From NCBI RefSeq assembly GCF_006170445.1, contig NZ_VCNA01000001.1, positions 124,001 through 188,000 of the forward strand: 64,000 bases of DNA, written 5' to 3'. Position 1 is the stretch's first letter, and every line of letters begins with the position of its first letter. The stretch is from Brevibacillus dissolubilis (lineage in GTDB: Bacteria; Bacillota; Bacilli; Brevibacillales; Brevibacillaceae). Made by a program: the position numbers and the translations under genes. A model generated the notes under the pieces. It was not told the DNA's origin and did no database searches. It was given only the letters and a program-made list of their open reading frames with translations. Positions 38,971 through 64,000 of this stretch are shown piece by piece.

Positions 38971-41900
38971 ATGAATATTGCGGGCCTCATTCAAGATTTA
39001 AAAAAGCAATCTATCACCTTATTTCACGATCAGGGAAAATTAAAAATCATCGGTCCGCGCGAGCTGATCAGCCCTGAAATCATGGAGCAAATCAAATTAT
39101 ATAAGGAAGAGATTATCCACTTCCTCACCTCGGAACAACTGGCGCCTAAAGATGCCATTCCAAAAGCGAAGACGTCTGCGAATGGTTGCTACGCACTGTC
39201 CCGGGCACAGAAGCGGATGCTGATCCTCAACCAATTGGACGATCAAGGGATCACATACAATGTCCCGCTCATCATGAAGCTAATCGGTGATTTTCAACTC
39301 GACCGTTTTGAACAAGCGTTTAACCAAATCATTCAAAGACATGAAGGATTGCGTACCTCCTTTGTCACTCTGGACGGAGAACCTGTCCAACAGATACATA
39401 CGGACCTTACCATTTCCATTCCCTATAACGAATTAGGCGAAGAAAGCATTACCGACAAGATCCATCGATTCATCAGACCTTTTGACATGGGACAAGCCCC
39501 TCTACTGCGGGTAGAAATCCTCAAGGTAAAAGAAGGCGAGCACATCATGATGCTGGATATGCATCATATCATCTCAGACGGGGTCTCCATGGCTGTCCTG
39601 ATGAAAGAAGTAGCCGCCTTATGTGAAGGAAAAGAATTGGCGCCTGTCGCCGTTCAATATAAAGATTACTCGGAATGGCAAAGAGAATCGTCACTGCAGG
39701 AGAAGATGAAGAAGCAAGAGGAGTACTGGCTGCAGACGCTTAGCGGTGAATTGCCAGTGCTTACGATGCCGCTCGATTTTGCCAGACCGCCTGTACAGAG
39801 CTATGAAGGCGACCGGATTGAGTTTGGCGTGGGTCCAGAGCTGACGAAGAAGCTGAAGCGTCTGGCCCAGCAAAACGGTGCCACCATGTACATGCTGCTT
39901 TTGGCTGCATACAACACGCTGCTTACCAGATACACGGGGCAGGAAGATGTAATCGTCGGCTCCCCGATTGCAGGACGGTCGCACGATGATCTCAAGCAGG
40001 TAATCGGTATTTTTGCCAATACACTGGCATTACGCAATTACCCTAAATCGGATCTAACGTTTACTGACTTTTTGCAAGCAGTCAAAGCCAGCACCCTGCA
40101 AGCGTACGAAAATCAAGATTATCAGTTCGATGAGCTGGTCGAGAAGCTCGATGTCAAAAAAGACATGAGCAGACATGCGCTTTTTGACACGATGTTTGAC
40201 CTGCAGAATCAGGATGAATATGAGTTCGGGTGGAGCGGCATACAGGCAGAGCCGTACCACATCGATTTTCAGATCGCCAAATTTGATCTGAGCCTGACTG
40301 CTGTGGACTGTGGTGATCAGATCAAGCTTGATCTGCAATACGCCACGAAGCTGTTTGCAAAAGAAACGATGGAGCGCCTCACCGGCCATTTTGTGCAGAT
40401 TCTCGAAGACGTAGCTGATCGTCCTGATTGTGCATTAGGCCAAATCAAAATGATCTCTGATGCAGACGTACAGACGATCATCGATCAATTCAACGATACC
40501 AAGTTGGAATATCCAACAGAGTTGACGCTCGTTCAGCTGATCGAACAACGGGTGGAGATGACTCCTGATCATATTGCAGTCGTATTCGGGGAGCAACAGG
40601 TGACCTACCGGGAGCTCAACGAGAAGTCCAATCAATTGGCGAGACTGCTCAGACAAAAAGGCGTCAAGCCGAATACGCTGGTCGGCATCATGGCCGAGCG
40701 TTCTCTTGAGATGATGATCGGGATCATCGGTGTTCTCAAATCCGGCGGTGCTTATTTGCCGATTAATCCTGAGCTGCCAGATGACCGGATCGCGTATATG
40801 CTCTCCGACAGCGGAGCGGGCATCACACTCGTGCAGGAGCATTTGCAGGCCAAAATCAGTTCGTTCCCACACATCACCTACGAAGGCGTAGCATGGAGCA
40901 GCTTGGATCATACCAATCCAGAGCCTGTCAACGAACCGACCGATCTGGCTTATGTCATCTATACATCTGGTTCTACCGGCAAGCCCAAGGGTGTCTTGAC
41001 CACTCATCAGAACGTGGTCAACTATGTCCATGCCTTCCTCAAGCAGGTTCCGCTGCAGGAAGACGATGCGGTACTGCAAGTTGTTTCCTTCTCTTTCGAT
41101 GCTTTTACCGAAGAAGTGTATCCGATCTTAGCCTGTTCCGGCCGATTGGTAGTGAGTCAAAAACTGGGCGATGTCACCATCGATCAACTCGTTCAACAGA
41201 TCGACACCCATCAGATCACCGTCGTCAGCTGCTCGCCACTGCTGCTCAATGAGATCGATAAAAACGAACATCTGAAGCTTCGTTCCAATATGAAGTTCAT
41301 CAGCGGCGGGGACGTCCTCAAATATGAATACATCAAAAACATGGTAGAAACAGCTACTGTCTATAACTCCTACGGGCCAACAGAAGCGACCGTATGTGCG
41401 ACCTACTATAAAATCAGCCCAACAGACCGCGACAGAAAAACTATCCCAATCGGTCAACCGCTCGCAAACTATCAAGTCTATGTGCTGGATACAGACCTGC
41501 AAGTATTGCCGATCGGCATCCCCGGCGAATTATGTATCAGCGGTGCAGGCTTAGCCAAGGGATATCTCAACAATCCAGAACAGACCGAGGAGAAATTCGT
41601 CCCACATCCATTTTTACCGGGTGAGCGCCTCTACCGTACCGGAGACATGGCGAGATGGCTGCCTGATGGCAACATCGAGTTCCTGGGCCGTATCGACAAC
41701 CAAGTCAAAATCCGAGGATACCGGATCGAGCCAGAGGAGATTGAGCGTCACCTGATCAACCACGCAATGGTGAAGGATGCGGTAGTCACCGCCAAAGACG
41801 ATGCGGATGGCAACAAGTACCTCTGCGCCTACATCACGCTGAACGCTTCCGCTTCAGAAGAGACAACGGTTATCGAGGAAGTAAGAGCCTTTGCCGCAGA

Positions 41901-44900
41901 CGCCCTCCCCGATTACATGGTTCCGTCCTTCTTCGTTGCGCTTGAGCAAATCCCACGCACGATCAATGGTAAGGCAGATTGGAAGGCATTACCTGAGCCG
42001 GATTTCACGGCCATGACCAGCACGGCATACGTCGCACCCCGCAATGAAGTCGAGCAAAAGCTTGCGTCCATCTGGCAACACATTCTGGGGATCGATCAGA
42101 TCGGGATTGACCATAACTTCTTTGAATGGGGCGGCCAGTCCTTGAAGGCCTTCGCACTCGCATCTGCCATCCACAAAGAATTCCAAGTCGAAGTGCCGCT
42201 CAAGCAGATCTTCAGCCAGTCCACGATCAGACAGTTGGCAGCGTACATCCAAGAGCAGGAGAAAAGCACCTATCTCCGCATCACGAAAGCCGAAGAGAAG
42301 GAATATTACCCACTGTCTGCCGCGCAAAAACGACTGTACATTTTAAATCAATTTGAAAATAACGGTATCACGTACAATATGCCGTTCGCGGTCAAAATAT
42401 CGGGCGACCTGCAACTGTCAGAGCTTCAACGTGCGTTTGAACAAGTGATTCACAGGCATGAGGCCCTGCGCACCTCTTTTGTCATGGTGGATGGGGAGCC
42501 TGTGCAAAAGATCGAAAAAGAGGTCTCCTTTACACTCGTAACAGGTGTTGCCAAAGAGGAAGAGCTGGCGCAGCGCATCGACGAATTTATCCAGCCGTTT
42601 GATCTGGAACAAGCACCACTGCTGCGGGCGTCCTTGCTGACAATCGATGAAAACGAGTATGTCATGCTGCTCGACATGCACCATATCATCTCTGACGGTG
42701 TATCGACAGACATTTTGACGAGAGAAATAAGCGAACTGTACGCAGGGCGCGAGCTTGCACCATTAGCTCTGCAATATAAAGACTACTCCGAATGGCAAAA
42801 AGAGATGGACAACCAAGGCGGGATGCAGAAGAAGGAGCAATACTGGCTCAACGTGCTTGGGGACGAGCTACCGGTTCTGCAGATGCCGCTTGATTACGCC
42901 AGACCGCCTCTCCAAAGCTTCGAAGGTGACCGGATTCATGTCGGCATTGACCATGAGCTGACCAAACAGCTTCAGCTGCTTGCCCAAGAAAACGGAGTCA
43001 CCATGTACATGCTGCTATTGGCTGGATATACGGCGCTGCTGGCTAAGTATACCGGTCAGGAAGACATCATCGTCGGCTCACCTGTAGCGGGCAGACCGCA
43101 CGAAGATATGCAGAATATGATCGGGATGTTCGTCAATACGCTCGCCCTGAGAAACTATCCCAAACAGGACATGACCTTTGCCCAGTATCTGCAAGAGGTC
43201 AAGGAAAGCACCTTACAAGGCTACGAAAACCAGGAGTATCCGTTTGACGCCATCGTTGAGAAGCTCAACCTGCAACGTGATCTCAGCCGCAATGTGCTGT
43301 TCGATACCATGTTCACCGTGCAAAGCGCAAACGGTCTTGAATTCGATGCAAAAGGATTAGATTTTGCCCCGTATCCATTCGAATACCCGATTGCCAAGTT
43401 CGATCTGAGCCTGACCGCTGTCGAGTATGCCGACCATCTGGAACTGCACGTAGGATACGTCACCAAATTATTTAAAAAAGCAACGATGGAGCGCCTGGCG
43501 AACCACTTCGTCATGATCCTACAGGAAGTCGTCCGTCAACCAGATATGAAGCTGGGTGAAATCAACATCGTCACCGCAGAAGAAAGAGATCTGCTCCTGT
43601 ATACCTTCAACGACACCAAGACCGATTACGCGAAAGACAAGACCATCTGGCAGGTGTTTGAGGAGCAGGCGGCCCGCACGCCTGACCATGTGGCTGTTGT
43701 ATTTGAGGGCAAGCAGCTGACGTATCGGGAGCTCAATGATCGAGCCAATCAAGTGGCCCGTTATTTGTTGGAGCAAGGGGTAGAGCGGGAGACCATCGTC
43801 GGCTTGATGGTGGATCGCTCACTTGAGATGATCGTCGGTATCATGGGTATTTTGAAGTCTGGTGCAGCTTATCTGCCGCTCGACACCGAGTATCCAGAAG
43901 ACCGGATCCGCTACATGCTCCAAGACAGCGGAACGAAGCTTTTGATCACTCAGGATCATCTGCTTGACAAAGTGAATCTCTCAGACCGGCCTGAGCTCGT
44001 CCGGGTCACCATCACCGATGAGATGATCGTCAAGCAGGACACAGCCAATCTCGAACAAACGAACCGTCAGATGAATGATCTGGCGTACGTGATCTATACA
44101 TCAGGCTCAACCGGCTTACCAAAAGGCGTGTTAGTGGAGCATGCGACCTTCGTCAATTTCTGTTATTGGTACATCGAGTCCCATGAGATTACAGCAAGCG
44201 ACCGCGTTACGAACTATTTAAAAATTTCGTTCGACGTCTCTCTTGCTGAAATCTTCCCAACCTTGATGACAGGTGCAACCCTACACATCGTGCCAACCGA
44301 TCTGCGTCTCGACCTGCACCGGTTGAATGAGTACATGGAAACGAACGGGATTACTGTTGCGACGCTGCCTAGTAAAGTAGCCGAGCAATTCGTCGGGCTG
44401 ACCAACCATTCGCTTCGCCTACTTGAAGCGGGCGGAGAAAAGCTCAATCTGACGACAGATACCCGCTACCCGATCATCAATGCCTATGGCCCGACCGAAG
44501 CGACGATCTGGTCCACCCATTTTGTCATCGACAAGCAATATGCGAATATCCCAATCGGTAAGCCGATCTCCAATTACAAGGTCTATATCTTGAACGCAAG
44601 TAACGCTCTGTGCCCTGTCGGAGTCATCGGGGAACTGTATATCGCTGGTGACGGCCTTGCCCGCGGCTACCATAACAGACCGGACTTGACGGCTGAGCGG
44701 TTCGTGGCTGATCCGTTTGCACCAGGCAAAAGAATGTACCGCACCGGTGACTTGGCAAGATGGCTCCCAGATGGAAATCTGGAGTTCCTCGGAAGGATTG
44801 ACCATCAGGTAAAAATCCGCGGCTATCGGATCGAACTGGGTGAGATCGAGACACAACTGCTCAAAGCACCGACCATCCAAGAAGCGATCGTGATCGCCAG

Positions 44901-46776
44901 AGAAGATAAGGACAACAACAACTATCTGTGCGCCTACATCATCTCGGAAAAAGAGTGGACAGCGGCAGATGTGCGCGAATGGCTGGAGAGTGAGCTTCCT
45001 GATTACATGATCCCAGCCTATGTCGTACAGCTGGAACGCTGGCCGCTCACCCCGAACGATAAAGTGGATCGCAAGGCACTGCCAGAGCCTGACCGCAGCG
45101 TGAGCACCGGTACCTCATATGAAGCACCGAGAAATGATGTGGAGGAAAAGCTGGTTGAGGTGTGGCGCGATGTGATCGGTGTAGCTGACATCGGGATCAA
45201 CCATCACTTCTTCGTCTCCGGCGGTGACTCTATCAAGGCGCTCCAAATCATGTCCCGACTGGCAAAAATCGGCCTGAAGCTAGAGGTTAAGGATTTGTTC
45301 GCCAATCCCAAAATCAAGGATCTCTCCAAATACGTGAAGCAAGACCACAGACAACAAGACACAACTGGAATGATCGAAGGTACCGTCGAGTTAACCCCGA
45401 TCCAACAGTGGTTTTTCGCGCAGAACCAAGAAGAGCGCAACCATTATAACCAGGCGTTCATGCTATACAGACCACAGGGCTTTGATGAGAAACACATCGA
45501 GAACGTATTCACCAAGCTGACCGAGCACCATGATGTCCTGCGGATGATCTATGAAGAAACAGACGGTCCAATCAAGCAAATCAACAGAGGCTATGGTGAC
45601 CAATTCTTCCAGCTGTCCATCTACGACGTACGCGAGCTGGACAACCAAGAGGTACGCGTCCGTGAGCTGGCTACCCAGATCCAACAACAAAGCTCGATTC
45701 AAGAGGGCAAGCTGGTAAACCTCGGCATGTTCAAGGCAGACGACGGAGATCACCTGCTGATTGCGATTCATCACCTCGTCGTAGACGGCGTATCGTGGCG
45801 TATTTTGCTGGAGGATATCGAGACGCTGTACGAACAGTCCGTACGGGGCGAAAAGCTGGATCTCGGCTTCAAGACAGATTCCTACCAACGATTTGCGTCT
45901 GAGCTCAAGGAATATGCAACAAGCCGAGCACTAGCCAAGGATAAAGCGTACTGGACAGAAGTCGCCCAGGCTAAAGTCGACTTTATTCCGAAGCAGAAGG
46001 AATGCCAGCCGGATATCTATGGACAGAGCAGCTCGCTTACCATCGCACTGAGCAAAGAAGCGACGTCCCAATTGTTGAGAGAAACCAACCGAGCCTATAA
46101 CACCGAGATCAACGATATTTTGTTGGCAGCCCTGTTCGTCGCCGCCCGCGAAATCACCGGCGAGAAGCGTCTCAAGGTCAATATGGAAGGACATGGCCGT
46201 GAAGATGTGTTAGAAGGCGTGGACATCAATCGAACCGTCGGCTGGTTCACCACGATCTACCCGGTGTTGCTTGAAGCAGGGGACAGCACTGAGCTTTCCA
46301 CCACAATCAAAGTCATCAAAGACCTGCTGAGAAAAGTGCCGAATAAAGGCTTCGGATACGGTGCCTTAAAATATATCGCGCAGGATGCAGACCTGTTGAA
46401 CGAAGAGTCAGCACCCATCCTTTTCAACTATCTGGGCGAAATGGATCAGGATGTACAACGCGGCGGATTCTCTGCCTCCCGCTTCTCCACAGGCGAAAGC
46501 ATCGGCGGCAACATCGTCAGAACCAATTCTATCGAAATAAACGGTGTCATCACGAACGGTGAATTGGTGATCAACACCACGTTCAATGAACTAGAGTACA
46601 GTATCTCTACCATCCAGCATCTGAATGAGACCTATATCAACAGCCTGACGAAGATCATCTTGCACTGTGTCAACAAAGACGAGACAGAAAAAACCTCTTC
46701 CGATTACGGCTATGACAAGCTGTCATTAGATGATCTGGACGATTTACTGAGCGAGTATGAACTCATAGAAGACTAG
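38971..46776 (+). CDS. non-ribosomal peptide synthetase, BacB-type, two modules (Lys-D-X7)
   Basis: 2601 residues, almost the length of bacitracin synthetase 2 (BacB, 2607). The ATG at 38971 follows AAGGGGAG. Residues: TubC-type N-terminal docking domain 1-52 (starts [13 protein letters not shown]), C6 70-500 (HHIISDG), A6 507-1007, PCP (GGQS), C7 1110-1540, A7 1547-2040, PCP (GGDSIKAL), E 2137-2574 (HHLVVDG), and a COM-like donor tail (SLDDLDDLL). A6 reads DAESIGSVC, the established Lys code; in bacitracin the Lys6 side chain closes the ring. A7 reads DVATEGAIW, which is not the Orn code expected for bacitracin and which I cannot assign; Glu at pocket position 299 is unusual. The E domain sets residue 7 as D. 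The A10 motif of A7 has NDK instead of NGK (Asp2030), with the catalytic Lys2031 kept. The gene is in an operon with NRPS1 (162 bp) and NRPS3 (61 bp). Confidence 0.96.
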   Translation: MNIAGLIQDLKKQSITLFHDQGKLKIIGPRELISPEIMEQIKLYKEEIIHFLTSEQLAPKDAIPKAKTSANGCYALSRAQKRMLILNQLDDQGITYNVPLIMKLIGDFQLDRFEQAFNQIIQRHEGLRTSFVTLDGEPVQQIHTDLTISIPYNELGEESITDKIHRFIRPFDMGQAPLLRVEILKVKEGEHIMMLDMHHIISDGVSMAVLMKEVAALCEGKELAPVAVQYKDYSEWQRESSLQEKMKKQEEYWLQTLSGELPVLTMPLDFARPPVQSYEGDRIEFGVGPELTKKLKRLAQQNGATMYMLLLAAYNTLLTRYTGQEDVIVGSPIAGRSHDDLKQVIGIFANTLALRNYPKSDLTFTDFLQAVKASTLQAYENQDYQFDELVEKLDVKKDMSRHALFDTMFDLQNQDEYEFGWSGIQAEPYHIDFQIAKFDLSLTAVDCGDQIKLDLQYATKLFAKETMERLTGHFVQILEDVADRPDCALGQIKMISDADVQTIIDQFNDTKLEYPTELTLVQLIEQRVEMTPDHIAVVFGEQQVTYRELNEKSNQLARLLRQKGVKPNTLVGIMAERSLEMMIGIIGVLKSGGAYLPINPELPDDRIAYMLSDSGAGITLVQEHLQAKISSFPHITYEGVAWSSLDHTNPEPVNEPTDLAYVIYTSGSTGKPKGVLTTHQNVVNYVHAFLKQVPLQEDDAVLQVVSFSFDAFTEEVYPILACSGRLVVSQKLGDVTIDQLVQQIDTHQITVVSCSPLLLNEIDKNEHLKLRSNMKFISGGDVLKYEYIKNMVETATVYNSYGPTEATVCATYYKISPTDRDRKTIPIGQPLANYQVYVLDTDLQVLPIGIPGELCISGAGLAKGYLNNPEQTEEKFVPHPFLPGERLYRTGDMARWLPDGNIEFLGRIDNQVKIRGYRIEPEEIERHLINHAMVKDAVVTAKDDADGNKYLCAYITLNASASEETTVIEEVRAFAADALPDYMVPSFFVALEQIPRTINGKADWKALPEPDFTAMTSTAYVAPRNEVEQKLASIWQHILGIDQIGIDHNFFEWGGQSLKAFALASAIHKEFQVEVPLKQIFSQSTIRQLAAYIQEQEKSTYLRITKAEEKEYYPLSAAQKRLYILNQFENNGITYNMPFAVKISGDLQLSELQRAFEQVIHRHEALRTSFVMVDGEPVQKIEKEVSFTLVTGVAKEEELAQRIDEFIQPFDLEQAPLLRASLLTIDENEYVMLLDMHHIISDGVSTDILTREISELYAGRELAPLALQYKDYSEWQKEMDNQGGMQKKEQYWLNVLGDELPVLQMPLDYARPPLQSFEGDRIHVGIDHELTKQLQLLAQENGVTMYMLLLAGYTALLAKYTGQEDIIVGSPVAGRPHEDMQNMIGMFVNTLALRNYPKQDMTFAQYLQEVKESTLQGYENQEYPFDAIVEKLNLQRDLSRNVLFDTMFTVQSANGLEFDAKGLDFAPYPFEYPIAKFDLSLTAVEYADHLELHVGYVTKLFKKATMERLANHFVMILQEVVRQPDMKLGEINIVTAEERDLLLYTFNDTKTDYAKDKTIWQVFEEQAARTPDHVAVVFEGKQLTYRELNDRANQVARYLLEQGVERETIVGLMVDRSLEMIVGIMGILKSGAAYLPLDTEYPEDRIRYMLQDSGTKLLITQDHLLDKVNLSDRPELVRVTITDEMIVKQDTANLEQTNRQMNDLAYVIYTSGSTGLPKGVLVEHATFVNFCYWYIESHEITASDRVTNYLKISFDVSLAEIFPTLMTGATLHIVPTDLRLDLHRLNEYMETNGITVATLPSKVAEQFVGLTNHSLRLLEAGGEKLNLTTDTRYPIINAYGPTEATIWSTHFVIDKQYANIPIGKPISNYKVYILNASNALCPVGVIGELYIAGDGLARGYHNRPDLTAERFVADPFAPGKRMYRTGDLARWLPDGNLEFLGRIDHQVKIRGYRIELGEIETQLLKAPTIQEAIVIAREDKDNNNYLCAYIISEKEWTAADVREWLESELPDYMIPAYVVQLERWPLTPNDKVDRKALPEPDRSVSTGTSYEAPRNDVEEKLVEVWRDVIGVADIGINHHFFVSGGDSIKALQIMSRLAKIGLKLEVKDLFANPKIKDLSKYVKQDHRQQDTTGMIEGTVELTPIQQWFFAQNQEERNHYNQAFMLYRPQGFDEKHIENVFTKLTEHHDVLRMIYEETDGPIKQINRGYGDQFFQLSIYDVRELDNQEVRVRELATQIQQQSSIQEGKLVNLGMFKADDGDHLLIAIHHLVVDGVSWRILLEDIETLYEQSVRGEKLDLGFKTDSYQRFASELKEYATSRALAKDKAYWTEVAQAKVDFIPKQKECQPDIYGQSSSLTIALSKEATSQLLRETNRAYNTEINDILLAALFVAAREITGEKRLKVNMEGHGREDVLEGVDINRTVGWFTTIYPVLLEAGDSTELSTTIKVIKDLLRKVPNKGFGYGALKYIAQDADLLNEESAPILFNYLGEMDQDVQRGGFSASRFSTGESIGGNIVRTNSIEINGVITNGELVINTTFNELEYSISTIQHLNETYINSLTKIILHCVNKDETEKTSSDYGYDKLSLDDLDDLLSEYELIED

Positions 46777-46817
46777 GATTTACGCCCGACAACCATTAGA
46801 AGCAGCAACCGCACATC

Positions 46818-46826
46818 AAGGAGGAG
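46818..46826 (+). promoter_or_regulatory. strong ribosome-binding site of NRPS3
   Basis: AAGGAGGAG lies 11 bases before the ATG at 46838. It fixes the start of the third NRPS gene so that the protein begins MKVKVEKIYPLSNMQKG, the expected acceptor edge of a condensation domain that follows an epimerase. The 61-bp gap to NRPS2 holds nothing else. Confidence 0.85.
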
Positions 46827-46837
46827 AAGTTCATTCT

Positions 46838-64000
<17,163 letters not shown>

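Overview
This window lies inside a secondary-metabolite region of a spore-former-type Firmicute (order Bacillales). The coding DNA is roughly half G+C by eye and the intergenic DNA is very AT-rich. Almost all of it is occupied by five very large, intact modular synthase genes and one cytochrome P450. No rRNA, tRNA, insertion sequence, CRISPR array or housekeeping gene was seen. The genus cannot be fixed from the sequence; the bacitracin-like architecture and the trans-AT polyketide synthase style point to the Bacillus/Brevibacillus/Paenibacillus range.

Left part (2-21099, + strand): the last two genes of a trans-AT polyketide synthase. None of the five ketosynthases is followed by an acyltransferase. 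Gene 1 enters the window already in frame (C-terminal part of an ACP) and carries KS-DH-ACP(dead)-ACP-KS-DH-KR. Gene 2 carries ACP-KS-DH-KR-ACP-KS-KR-ACP-KS-ACP-TE. One module is split between them, with KR on gene 1 and its ACP on gene 2. The thioesterase and a strong terminator mark the end of this pathway. Gene 2 contains two unusual repeat linkers: four 14-residue repeats, and an acidic linker of six 63-bp repeats (18 Asp-Asp heptads).

Middle (21100-22980): two terminators back to back, a cytochrome P450 on the minus strand, then about 420 bp of AT-rich DNA that must hold the divergent promoters of the P450 and the NRPS operon.

Right part (22981-64000, + strand): three NRPS genes with the module and epimerase layout of the bacitracin synthetases BacA, BacB and BacC (5 + 2 + at least 5 modules; E domains at positions 4, 7, 9 and 11; a heterocyclizing Cys module at position 2). 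The specificity codes read from the adenylation domains match bacitracin at Cys2, Leu3, Glu4, Ile5, Lys6, Ile8 and Asp11. They differ at position 1 (hydrophobic, not the usual Ile code), 7 (not the Orn code), 9 (not the Phe code) and 10 (a textbook Thr code instead of His). The last module, position 12, is cut by the window end within its A domain. The predicted product is a bacitracin-family, thiazoline-bearing dodecapeptide: X1-Cys(thiazoline)-Leu-D-Glu-Ile-Lys-D-X7-Ile-D-X9-Thr-D-Asp-X12. The genes are linked by recognisable docking elements: a TubC-type domain at the start of NRPS2 and a COM-like pair between NRPS2 and NRPS3.

The PKS ends in its own thioesterase and the NRPS starts with an initiating A domain, so the two systems most likely make separate products from adjacent clusters. 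The P450 could serve either one.
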